Source of the DNA: Lentisphaerota bacterium | GTDB lineage: Bacteria; Verrucomicrobiota; Kiritimatiellia; RFP12; JAAYLN01 | Direction: 5' to 3' | Length of the DNA stretch: 6,822 nt | Assembly: GCA_012514915.1 (NCBI GenBank) | Contig: JAAYZJ010000341.1 | Span: 1-6,822, forward strand | Part shown: positions 1-5,837 of the stretch, piece by piece | How positions within the stretch are numbered: position 1 is the stretch's first letter | How the letters are laid out: each line of letters starts with the position of its first letter | Translations under genes and position numbers: made by a program | Notes under the pieces: model-generated | Seen by the model: the letters and a program-made list of their open reading frames with translations, nothing else | The model's database searches: none | Told to the model about the DNA's origin: nothing

Positions 1-500
1 CCTTCCTGGCGCAGACCGCCGGCATCCGCCGGCACCACGCCGCCTATCAGCATTTCGCCCGGGCGGAGACCGAGCTCGCGCGCCAGCGCCTCGACGCGGC
101 CCGCACCGAGGCCGAGGCGGGACTGCGCCTGGCGCCGGACGACACCGTCGGGTTGTTGCTGCTGGCCCAGGCGCGCCAGCAGGGCGGCCAGACCGCCGCC
201 GCCCGCGAGTTGGCCGCGCGCGTGGCCGGCGCAACCCCCGACGTGGCACGGGCCCACAGTCTCCTCGCCGAGTGCGCGCTGAAGGAGCGGAAGTACACCG
301 AGGCCCTCGTCCATCTGGCCGCCTTCGAGAAGCGTGTGCCGGGCGACACGCGCGCGCGGCTCTATCAGGGGCTCGCCCACGACGGGCTGGGGAACCGGCG
401 CCAGGCGGCCGCCGCCTACGAGGCCTACTTGCGACAGGGCGCCGTCGGCGAGGCCGAGGGTCAGTTCGCCCTGCGGCGCCTGCAGGCGCTCACGCGGTAG
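1..500 (+). CDS. Tetratricopeptide-repeat protein, C-terminal part (partial)
   Basis: An open reading frame enters from the left edge (first complete codon at position 3) and ends at TAG 498-500, giving 165 visible residues. The visible protein is entirely helical-repeat in character. About four TPR-like units can be seen, at residues 11-47, 48-81, 82-115 and 116-147. They show the alternating small/large pattern, for example ELARQRLDAARTEAEAGLRL followed by APDD, and ALKERKYTEALVHLAAFEK followed by VPGD. Such repeats normally form a superhelical scaffold for protein binding. No catalytic motif, signal peptide or membrane segment is visible, but the N-terminus lies outside the window, so an enzymatic or exported N-terminal domain (as in TPR-containing M48 peptidases or secretin-associated proteins) cannot be excluded. 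A TTG at 153 is an internal codon and not the start. The gene ends 102 bases before rpmH and is probably a separate transcription unit. Function unknown. Confidence 0.8.
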   Translation, partial: FLAQTAGIRRHHAAYQHFARAETELARQRLDAARTEAEAGLRLAPDDTVGLLLLAQARQQGGQTAAARELAARVAGATPDVARAHSLLAECALKERKYTEALVHLAAFEKRVPGDTRARLYQGLAHDGLGNRRQAAAAYEAYLRQGAVGEAEGQFALRRLQALTR

Positions 501-520
501 CGGCGGGAACGGTTTTCCGG

Positions 521-549
521 TTGACGATGGCGGCGGGGCTTAGTAAGAT
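521..549 (+). promoter_or_regulatory. Sigma70-type promoter for the rpmH-rnpA-yidD-yidC operon
   Basis: TTGACG at 521-526 matches the -35 consensus at 5 of 6 positions. After a spacer of exactly 17 bases comes TAAGAT at 544-549, which matches the -10 consensus at 4 of 6 positions, including the important first two and last two bases. The local run around 541-556 is AT-richer than anything nearby, in an otherwise extremely GC-rich window. Transcription would be expected to start near 556, giving an rpmH leader of about 47 bases. The promoter lies in the only sizeable gap between plus-strand genes. Inferred from sequence alone. Confidence 0.72.
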
Positions 550-563
550 AAACGCCTTTCGTG

Positions 564-580
564 CCCCTGTTTTCCAGGGG
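564..580 (+). promoter_or_regulatory. Small perfect hairpin in the rpmH 5' leader
   Basis: CCCCTG at 564-569 pairs perfectly with CAGGGG at 575-580 across a five-base loop, TTTTC. Flanking G-U pairs (563/581 and 562/582) could extend it slightly. It lies just downstream of the predicted transcription start and 22 bases before the rpmH start codon. No run of T follows, so it is not an intrinsic terminator. It could stabilise the mRNA 5' end, act as a translational control element, or have no function. Confidence 0.45.
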
Positions 581-602
581 TGGCTAGCAAGGCGACCTGA
601 TC

Positions 603-740
603 ATGAAGCAACTTTGGCAACCCTCTAAAATCAAACGCGTCCGCAAACTGGGCTTCCGCGCCCGCATGGCGACCCGCGGCGGACGCCAGATTCTGGCGCG
701 CCGCCGCCAAAAGGGCCGTGTCCGCCTGACCGTCGTCTGA
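603..740 (+). CDS. rpmH: 50S ribosomal protein L34
   Basis: A 45-residue, strongly basic protein running from ATG 603 to TGA 738-740. L34 is a small component of the large ribosomal subunit that binds 23S rRNA. The sequence carries the family hallmarks almost unchanged: the QPSKIKRVRKLGFRARMAT block at residues 6-24, then GGRQILARRRQKGRVRLTV to the C-terminus. Its length is normal for the family (44-46 residues). MKQLWQPS replaces the commoner MKRTYQPS at the N-terminus. A weak Shine-Dalgarno-like AAGGCGA lies at 589-595, at a suitable distance from the ATG. It is the first gene after the predicted promoter and is followed by rnpA, the near-universal bacterial order. Identification is secure. 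Confidence 0.97.
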   Translation: MKQLWQPSKIKRVRKLGFRARMATRGGRQILARRRQKGRVRLTVV

Positions 741-753
741 GGCCGCGTCCGGC

Positions 754-1173
754 ATGCGCGGGGCGCGGGACAGCGCGGCACACGCGGCGCCCGGCCACGT
801 GAAGCCGCTCCACGCCGGCATGTTCGGACTGCCGCGCGCCTACCGCTTGAAGGGGCCTCGTTTCCGCGCGGCGTTCGACGCCGGCACAACCCGGGCGGGA
901 CGGTATGTGGTCATGTGGATTCGCCGGACGGACGCGATGCCTGGACAGGTTGGGTTTGTCGCCACCAAGCGGATGTTCGCGCGGGCGGTCGACCGCAACC
1001 GGGCCCGGCGTCTCATGCGCGAAGCCTACCGGCTCACCCGACCCAGTCTGATCGAGCCTGTCGACATCGTTCTGCTGGCCCGCCGCCCCATTCTTAACGC
1101 CCGGCTACCGGAGGTCGCGGCCGCCTTGCGCGACATGTGCCGCCAAGCGCGCCTCTGGAGGGACGTGACATGA
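754..1173 (+). CDS. rnpA: Ribonuclease P protein component
   Basis: The small basic protein subunit of RNase P, which supports the catalytic RNA (rnpB, not in this window) in removing 5' leaders from pre-tRNAs. The diagnostic RNR motif is clear at residues 81-93 (RNRARRLMREAYR), preceded by GFVATKRMFARAVD, which forms the conserved strand and helix. The N-terminal LPRAYRLKGPRFRAAF at residues 26-41 matches the usual RL-x-x-x-F start of the fold. The start is uncertain. ATG 754 gives 139 residues and has GAGG (739-742) 11 bases upstream, overlapping the end of rpmH. GTG 799 (124 residues) and ATG 820 (117 residues) are closer to the usual length and begin just before the conserved core, but have no visible ribosome binding site. 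The stop TGA (1171-1173) overlaps the yidD start as ATGA, suggesting translational coupling. Confidence 0.92.
   Translation: MRGARDSAAHAAPGHVKPLHAGMFGLPRAYRLKGPRFRAAFDAGTTRAGRYVVMWIRRTDAMPGQVGFVATKRMFARAVDRNRARRLMREAYRLTRPSLIEPVDIVLLARRPILNARLPEVAAALRDMCRQARLWRDVT
1157..1162 (+). promoter_or_regulatory. Strong ribosome binding site of yidD
   Basis: GGAGGG lies seven bases upstream of ATG 1170, inside the 3' end of rnpA. It decides the yidD start against the in-frame GTG at 1137, which would add eleven residues (MPPSAPLEGRD) that are foreign to the family. Confidence 0.8.
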
Positions 1174-1394
1174 TCGCCCGCCTGATCTCCGCACTGCTGA
1201 TTCTCGTGATCCGTGCCTATCAAGTCGTCCTCGCGCCGCTGTTCCGCGGCTGCTGCCGCTTCGAACCCTCCTGCTCCGCCTACTGCATCGAGGCCCTGCA
1301 ACGGCACGGCCCCGCGCGCGGGCTGGGGCTCGGAATCCGGCGGCTGCTGCGCTGCCGTCCGTACGGCCCCTGCGGCCCCGACCCCGTCCCCTGA
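1170..1394 (+). CDS. yidD: Membrane protein insertion efficiency factor YidD
   Basis: A 74-residue protein of the YidD (DUF37/haemolytic) family. It sits at the cytoplasmic face of the inner membrane and assists insertion of proteins by YidC and SecYEG. An amphipathic/hydrophobic N-terminal helix (residues 1-25, IARLISALLILVIRAYQ) leads into the signature CRFEPSCSAYCIEAL at residues 29-43, then RHG at 45-47 and the terminal DPVP at 71-74. The usual family Cys positions are present (29, 35, 62). There are also three further cysteines: Cys28, Cys39 and Cys68, the last in PCGPDPVP where many homologues have glycine. The protein ends at DPVP without the charged tail seen in some species. The start overlaps the rnpA stop as ATGA, and yidC follows after 43 bases, so it sits in its canonical place. 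Identification is secure. Confidence 0.95.
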   Translation: MIARLISALLILVIRAYQVVLAPLFRGCCRFEPSCSAYCIEALQRHGPARGLGLGIRRLLRCRPYGPCGPDPVP

Positions 1395-1437
1395 TCCCCC
1401 ATGCTCTCACTGAATCCCCAGGAACCCGCCCCCGACC

Positions 1438-3297
1438 ATGAATAAACAGGACATCGCCATCGTCGCCCTCCTTGCCGCCGCGCTGCTCGGCTGGCTTTTC
1501 CACCAGAACCAGCAGACCCGGCGGCACTTGGAGATCCGTGCCCGCGCGGCGGCCGCAGCGGCCACCAATCTCAACGACCGCGCCCTGTCGGCCGACGCCC
1601 AGGCCAGCGCCGCCTTCGCGGCCCGCCCTGCCGCCATGCCCGCGCCGACCCCCGCCGAAGCCGCCGACGAAGCCGTCGCCGCCACCGAACCCGCGCCGCC
1701 GGCCGCGGAGCCCGGACGTCCCGAGGAGACCCTCGTCCTGAGTAACGCGCAAATGCGACTGACCCTCTCTTCCAAGGGTGGCACAATCCGCGAGGCCGTT
1801 CTGCCGCACTACCGGGAGACGGTCGACCGCGGCAGCGCGCCGGTCCGACTCGATTTCATGCCGTCGCCGGCGCTGGCGCTGCAGGAACTGCCCGGCCTGG
1901 GCATGGAGGCCGACTTCGACCTCCTGACGGCCGACGACACCGCCGCGACCCTGCGCCGCGCCACGCCCGAAGGGTGGGTGCTCGAACGCCGGATCACCCT
2001 ACGGCCCGATTACCGCATCGCGGTTCGCGACACCCTGACGCACAACGGCGACCAGCCCCGCGCCCTGCCGGCCGGCGGTCTCTCCCTCGGCGCCATGCAC
2101 CGCGGAGCCTCCAAGAACGACACGCTGGGCGTCGATGCGCTGGGGGCGCAGCCCAATAGCCGCGGCGGCCTGGGCAAGGTCCGGCACTGGGACACCAAGC
2201 TCAACGGGCTGTTCACCGGAGGCCGCGGCGGGGGCGGCTGCGGCGGCGCGCCCGCGGCCGACGGCCTCCCCTTGACGGCGTCGACGCGCGTCGACACGGC
2301 GCAGACGTGGCTGGCCCTCAAATCGAGGTTCTTCGTCCAGGCGTTCATCAGCGACGCCACCAACACCGGCTATCAGATCGCCGTGGCCCGCCACGCCGCG
2401 GCGGGCCCCCTGCGCCTGCAGCATGTCGCCGCCACGATCCACTTCCCCGCCGAGGTGCTCGCCCCGGGGCAGTCCCTCGCGCGCGACTACGTCCTCTACG
2501 TGGGCCCCAAAAAACTCTCGCTGCTCCAGCGCTTCGGCCCCCGCACCGCCGAAATCATGCAGTTCGGCACCTTCAAATGGATGTGCGTCATCCTGGTGCC
2601 CATCCTGAACTTTTTCCACGCCCTGATTCCGAACTACGGCATCGCCATCATTCTGCTGACCCTGCTCGTGCGCGTCGTCTTCTGGCCCCTGACCCACAAG
2701 AGCACCGAAAGCATGAAGCGCATGCAGGCGCTGCAGCCGAAGCTCAAGGAGATCCAGGCGCAGTTCAAGAGCGACCCACAGAAACTGCAGCAGGAGACCT
2801 GGAAGCTCTACCGCGAGAACAAGGTCAACCCGATGTCGAGCTGCCTCCCCATGCTGATCCAGATCCCCGTCTTCATCGCCCTGTTCACGGTGCTGCGCAG
2901 CGCGGTCGAGCTGCGGTTCGCGCCGTTCCTCTGGATCGTCGATCTCAGCGAGCCGGAGAATCTCCTGGCGGGCGTGCTGCCGCTGGTTCCGGCCTTGAAC
3001 ATCCTCCCCTTCTTCATGGCCGGCACCATGCTCCTGCAGAGCAGGCTGACGCCCGCCATGGGCGATCCCGCGCAGCAGAAGATGATGATGTGGATGATGC
3101 CGGGGATGATGCTCGTCATGTTCTACTCGATGCCCTCCGCGCTCGTCCTCTACTGGACGGTCAGCCAGGTGCTGGCCATCGCGCAGCTCCTCTGGCAGAA
3201 ACGGAAGCAGGCCGCCGCGCAGAACGGGGCCAGCCCGTCGGCGGGAGATCCCTCGGCCCCGTTGAGCCGCCAGGCCCGGCGCCGGCTGGCCCGCTAG
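1438..3297 (+). CDS. yidC: Membrane protein insertase YidC (Gram-negative type)
   Basis: A 619-residue inner-membrane insertase of the YidC/Oxa1/Alb3 family. It inserts and folds membrane proteins alone or with SecYEG. Layout: an N-terminal anchor at about residues 6-21; an Ala/Pro-rich linker at about 30-95; the periplasmic domain from about 96 (ETLVLSNAQMRLTLSSKGG) to about 360 (YVLYVGPKKLSLL); then the conserved five-helix core. In the core, NYGIAIILLTLLVRVVFWPL holds the groove arginine, Arg412. It is followed by the coiled cytoplasmic hairpin (about 418-460, MKRMQALQPKLKEIQ), helices near 469-489 and 513-533, and the Met-rich last helix (549-580) ending ALVLYWTVSQ. The tail (590-619) is basic, ending RQARRRLAR, as expected for ribosome contact. 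A glycine-rich stretch, GGRGGGGCGG, at 261-270 interrupts the periplasmic domain. A weak AGGA (1420-1423) is the only upstream binding site. DJ-1 follows 18 bases after the stop; no mnmE or jag is present. Confidence 0.97.
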   Translation: MNKQDIAIVALLAAALLGWLFHQNQQTRRHLEIRARAAAAAATNLNDRALSADAQASAAFAARPAAMPAPTPAEAADEAVAATEPAPPAAEPGRPEETLVLSNAQMRLTLSSKGGTIREAVLPHYRETVDRGSAPVRLDFMPSPALALQELPGLGMEADFDLLTADDTAATLRRATPEGWVLERRITLRPDYRIAVRDTLTHNGDQPRALPAGGLSLGAMHRGASKNDTLGVDALGAQPNSRGGLGKVRHWDTKLNGLFTGGRGGGGCGGAPAADGLPLTASTRVDTAQTWLALKSRFFVQAFISDATNTGYQIAVARHAAAGPLRLQHVAATIHFPAEVLAPGQSLARDYVLYVGPKKLSLLQRFGPRTAEIMQFGTFKWMCVILVPILNFFHALIPNYGIAIILLTLLVRVVFWPLTHKSTESMKRMQALQPKLKEIQAQFKSDPQKLQQETWKLYRENKVNPMSSCLPMLIQIPVFIALFTVLRSAVELRFAPFLWIVDLSEPENLLAGVLPLVPALNILPFFMAGTMLLQSRLTPAMGDPAQQKMMMWMMPGMMLVMFYSMPSALVLYWTVSQVLAIAQLLWQKRKQAAAQNGASPSAGDPSAPLSRQARRRLAR

Positions 3298-3315
3298 CAG
3301 ACAAGGAGAAGCGAC

Positions 3316-3858
3316 ATGCGCGTACTGGTACCGCTGGCCGAGGGGTTCGAGGAGATGGAGGCCGTCATTCTGGTCGACCTCCTGCGACGGGCGTCGATCG
3401 AAACGGTCGCGGCCGCCATGGGCGACAGTCCGACGGTCACCGCTTCGCGCGGCGTCCGGCTGGTGGCCGACGCCATGTGGGCGGATCTCGATCCGAGCGC
3501 CTTCGACCTGATCGCGCTCCCCGGGGGGATGGGCGGCACGCGGCGGCTGCAGGGCGACGAGCGGCTGCTGCAGGCGCTGCGGGCGCACCACGCCGCCGGC
3601 AAGCCGGTCGCCGCGGTCTGTGCGGGTCCGCTGGTGCTGCAATCGGCCGGGCTGCTCGACGGGCGGGAGGCGACCTGCCATCCCGGCGTGGCCGGCGAGC
3701 TGACGGCGGCGCGGCGGCGCGATGCGCGCGTGGTCGCCGACGGCGCCGTGATCACCAGCCAGGGGCCGGGGACGGCCATCGATTTCGCGCTCGCCATCAT
3801 CGAACGGCTGGCGGGGCGCCCCGCCGCCGACACTGTCGCGTCCGGACTGGTGCGCTAG
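3316..3858 (+). CDS. DJ-1/YajL-family protein (DJ-1/PfpI superfamily)
   Basis: A 180-residue protein of the DJ-1/YajL branch of the DJ-1/PfpI superfamily, a cytosolic class-I glutamine-amidotransferase-like fold. Relatives are described as glyoxalase III or protein/nucleotide deglycases and as oxidative-stress chaperones; the physiological reaction is disputed. Visible hallmarks: the N-terminal strand RVLVPLAEGFEEMEAV, with Glu15 equivalent to the DJ-1 active-site Glu18; the LPGG loop at 68-71; the nucleophile Cys102 in AAVCAGP; His122 in ATCHPG, equivalent to DJ-1 His126; and SQGPGTAIDFALAII at about 148-162. The length matches bacterial YajL and human DJ-1. AAGGAG at 3303-3308, seven bases upstream, fixes the start. 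It is the last plus-strand gene, 18 bases behind yidC, so it is probably co-transcribed with it. Its TAG stop shares the CTAG palindrome with the stop of the opposing glycosyltransferase. Confidence 0.93.
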   Translation: MRVLVPLAEGFEEMEAVILVDLLRRASIETVAAAMGDSPTVTASRGVRLVADAMWADLDPSAFDLIALPGGMGGTRRLQGDERLLQALRAHHAAGKPVAAVCAGPLVLQSAGLLDGREATCHPGVAGELTAARRRDARVVADGAVITSQGPGTAIDFALAIIERLAGRPAADTVASGLVR

Positions 3859-3874
3859 CGGCCGGGCCGCGCGC
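3852..3874. terminator. GC-rich stem-loop at the convergent junction (possible bidirectional terminator)
   Basis: GCGC (3852-3855) and GCGGC (3858-3862) can pair with GCCGC (3866-3870) and GCGC (3871-3874), leaving a three-base loop and a two-base TA bulge. The structure straddles the overlapping stop codons of two converging operons, which is where a terminator would be needed. Neither side has a T-run, so it does not meet the criteria for an intrinsic terminator. In DNA this GC-rich such pairing also arises by chance. Recorded with low confidence. Confidence 0.25.
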
Positions 3875-4997
3875 ACAGGGCCAGCAGGGCGTCGAGCGTC
3901 AGGCGGGCCGTCCGCTCCCAGGTGAAGGTTGCCGCCCGGCGGCGGCCGATGGCAACCCGCTCCGCCCGCTCGCCGGGCGCCCAGGCGAGGGCCTGCAGCA
4001 GCGCCCGCTCCAGTCCGCGCGGTTCGTCCGGGTCATAGTACAGGGGGCCTTCCTTGCCCACCTCGGGCAGCGACGCGCAGTTGGCGGCGACCACGGGGAC
4101 GCCGGCCCGCATGGCCTCGATCACCGGCAGCCCGAAGCCTTCGTAGCGCGACGGCAAAACAAACAGCGCGGCATGACGGAAGAGCCCCGCCAACTCGGCG
4201 GCGGCGAGCCCCGACCTGCGCTCGAGGCGGTCGCGGTGGCGGGCGGTCGCGATGGCCCGCGTCAACTCGCGTTCCCCACGTCCCGGCCGGCCGACCAGCA
4301 CCAGACGGTGCGGGATCGAATCGGCAACGGCGTCGAACGCCCGGACCAGCGACGGCAGATTCTTGTGTGGATAGCTGTTGGCCACGCACAGCAGGTAGGG
4401 GGGGCGGCCATCCGGCGCGCCGTCGTCGGGCGTGTCGGCGAACGCCGCGGCGGCCGCCGCGAGCGTGACCTGCACGCGGTCGGGCGACACAGGAAGCAAC
4501 CGGACGATTTCGCACCTGGAGAACGCCGACAGCGTCAGGATGGTGCGGCACCGCCAGGCGGCGGCCGTGACGAGCACGTGGGTCGTCAACCACCCCAGTG
4601 GCGACAGGTCGCGCGGAAAACGCCGGTACTGCATGTCGTGGATCGTGACGGCCTGCGGGCAGCGCGCGAAGAGGCAGGCCGTGTAGCCGGGCGACCAGAG
4701 GACATCGCAACCGGCGCGGCGCACGCGCGCCGGGAGTTGAACCTGCTCGCGCAGGATGCGCTGGCAGCGGTTTTCGGCGCGGAAGGCGAGTTGCTCGAAC
4801 CGCACGCGGGGATCGTCCCCGAAGCAGGCGCGCAGGGGGCCGTCGTTCTCGATGTTGGTAAACAGCGTCACGCGGGCCTGCGCGAGCGGCAGCATCGCGC
4901 GGAGCGTCTCGATCAGATACGTCTCCGTACCGCCGACCTTGCCGGGGATGAAGAACAGCGTGTTGACGCCGAGATGCCAGGTCGCGCCGTCCGTCAT
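3855..4997 (-). CDS. Glycosyltransferase, GT4 type (group 1, GT-B fold)
   Basis: A 380-residue cytosolic or membrane-associated glycosyltransferase of the GT4 (group 1) family, which transfers a sugar from a nucleotide-sugar donor, usually to a cell-surface glycan. The N-terminal glycine-rich loop IPGKVGGTETYLIETL is at about 17-32, and the acceptor-domain motif TIHDMQYRRFP at 118-128. The donor domain begins near PYLLCVANSYPHKNLPSLVRAF (200-221). The EX7E signature is intact, with Glu286 and Glu294 in YEGFGLPVIEAMRAGVPVVA. Length is normal. The start at 4997 is chosen because AGGGAGG lies five bases upstream and because the frame extending upstream to 5237 would run through the preceding gene. 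Its ATG overlaps the stop of the GT2 gene as ATGA. The stop, TAG at 3857-3855, overlaps the stop of the DJ-1 gene. Donor and acceptor cannot be told from sequence; a role in exopolysaccharide or lipopolysaccharide assembly is inferred from the pairing with GT2. Confidence 0.93.
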   Translation of the reverse strand: MTDGATWHLGVNTLFFIPGKVGGTETYLIETLRAMLPLAQARVTLFTNIENDGPLRACFGDDPRVRFEQLAFRAENRCQRILREQVQLPARVRRAGCDVLWSPGYTACLFARCPQAVTIHDMQYRRFPRDLSPLGWLTTHVLVTAAAWRCRTILTLSAFSRCEIVRLLPVSPDRVQVTLAAAAAAFADTPDDGAPDGRPPYLLCVANSYPHKNLPSLVRAFDAVADSIPHRLVLVGRPGRGERELTRAIATARHRDRLERRSGLAAAELAGLFRHAALFVLPSRYEGFGLPVIEAMRAGVPVVAANCASLPEVGKEGPLYYDPDEPRGLERALLQALAWAPGERAERVAIGRRRAATFTWERTARLTLDALLALCARPGR

Positions 4998-5803
4998 GCG
5001 TGCCTCCCTGGCGGCGGGCGCCGTCGCCGCGCCAGATGCCGGTAGCAGGCGACGATCCCCCACCGCACGCACGCATGCGCAAGCGCCTGGGGCGACCAGC
5101 GCCCCGCATCGGCGGCAGCCGCCTCCCACTCCTCGCGGAACTGCACCTCGAACGCGCGTCCGCTGATCGATCCGGGATGCCAGCGGAAGTCGGCCAGCGG
5201 GGCACCGCTCAACCGGATGGCCCCACCCTGCCGCCACAGACGCAGCAGCAATTCATAATCAAACGCGGCACGACAATCTTCCCGCAACGGGCCGGCCTGG
5301 CGCCAGGCCCGACGGGTGAAGAACATGGCGGGCTGTGAAACGTAATTGATGGTCTGGATCCACGGCCGGGAGGAAAACGGGTGGCAGGCCTCCTTGAAGC
5401 GCGTGATGCCGCGCCGGATCTCACGCCCCTCCTCGTCGACGATGCGACAGCGCCCGAAGCACAGCGCCCGCGCCGGCTGCCGCGCGAACGCCGCGGCGAC
5501 GCGGGCCAGCGCGCCGGGATGATAGACGTCGTCGGCGTTGAGCCAGGCGAGTACGTCGCCCGTCGCCAGGCGCAACCCCTTGTTGATGGCCGCCGCGGGG
5601 CCTCTGTCCGGCTCGACGACCAGATGCGCCAGCTCGGCGCGGCGCCGGGCGAGTTGTTCCAGCGTGCCGTCGGTGCTGCCGCCATCGATGACGATGCTCT
5701 CGATCTCCAGCCCCTCCGCTCCGCGCTGGGCGCGGATGCTGTCGAGGGCCTGGCCGATGAAGCGGCCCGTGTTGTAGCTGGGTGTGATGACCGAGATGCG
5801 CAT
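4994..5803 (-). CDS. Glycosyltransferase family 2 (GT-A fold)
   Basis: A 269-residue family-2 glycosyltransferase. It begins directly with the nucleotide-binding strand MRISVITPSYNTGRFIGQAL, followed by IVIDGGSTDGT (38-47), which contains Asp40, then EPDRGPAAAINKGL (64-77) and the metal-binding DXD-like element AWLNADD (86-92). Later come YVSQPAMFFTRRAW (154-167) and FDYELLLRLW (181-190), which carries the Asp/Glu expected in the acceptor or catalytic-base region. No membrane segments are visible, so it is a soluble single-domain enzyme rather than a processive synthase. ATG 5803 is chosen because the fold begins there; GGAG (5815-5818) lies eleven bases upstream, a slightly long spacing. The open frame reaching 5995 would overlap the deacylase gene and adds an unrelated Arg/Pro-rich stretch. 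It lies 34 bases after the deacylase and overlaps the GT4 gene by ATGA, so it is probably co-translated with it. Sugar specificity is unknown. Confidence 0.93.
   Translation of the reverse strand: MRISVITPSYNTGRFIGQALDSIRAQRGAEGLEIESIVIDGGSTDGTLEQLARRRAELAHLVVEPDRGPAAAINKGLRLATGDVLAWLNADDVYHPGALARVAAAFARQPARALCFGRCRIVDEEGREIRRGITRFKEACHPFSSRPWIQTINYVSQPAMFFTRRAWRQAGPLREDCRAAFDYELLLRLWRQGGAIRLSGAPLADFRWHPGSISGRAFEVQFREEWEAAAADAGRWSPQALAHACVRWGIVACYRHLARRRRPPPGRHA
5003..5009 (-). promoter_or_regulatory. Strong ribosome binding site of the GT4 gene
   Basis: AGGGAGG on the minus strand lies five bases before ATG 4997, inside the last codons of the GT2 gene. It fixes the GT4 start and shows that the gene can be initiated independently despite the ATGA overlap. 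Confidence 0.78.
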
Positions 5804-5837
5804 GGCGGCTGCCACTCCGGAAAAGCGTCGCCGGCGT

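Noticed and set aside
509..524. Weak hairpin CGG/CCG after the TPR gene as a terminator
   Set aside because: Only three to five pairs with a bulge, no T-run, and it runs into the -35 element of the rpmH promoter.
1137..1169. GTG start for yidD at 1137
   Set aside because: It would add eleven residues foreign to the family, and the GGAGGG at 1157-1162 is ideally spaced for ATG 1170.
1105..1809. A 234-codon minus-strand frame opposite yidD and the start of yidC
   Set aside because: Low-complexity Gly/Arg repeats that mirror the Ala/Pro-rich linker of YidC; no recognisable domain or ribosome binding site.
1999..3876. A 625-codon open frame on the minus strand opposite yidC and the DJ-1 gene
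   Set aside because: It is antisense to two secure genes, and its composition (His/Gln/Arg/Gly-rich, no domain) is the usual mirror image of GC-rich coding DNA.
4366..4374. TGTGGATAG, one mismatch from a DnaA box
   Set aside because: It is a single copy inside the GT4 gene, where it encodes part of the conserved NSYPHKN motif. No other boxes or AT-rich unwinding region are nearby, so it is not an origin.
2307..5045. A 912-codon open frame on the plus strand spanning yidC, the DJ-1 gene and the antisense of the GT4 gene
   Set aside because: It runs out of frame through two recognisable genes and antisense to a third. Its protein is Arg/Ala/Pro/Gly-rich with no domain, as expected for shadow frames in GC-rich DNA.
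4998..5237. Upstream extension of the GT4 frame by 80 residues
   Set aside because: It overlaps the 3' end of the GT2 gene, has no family similarity, and the strong ribosome binding site at 5003-5009 places the start at 4997.
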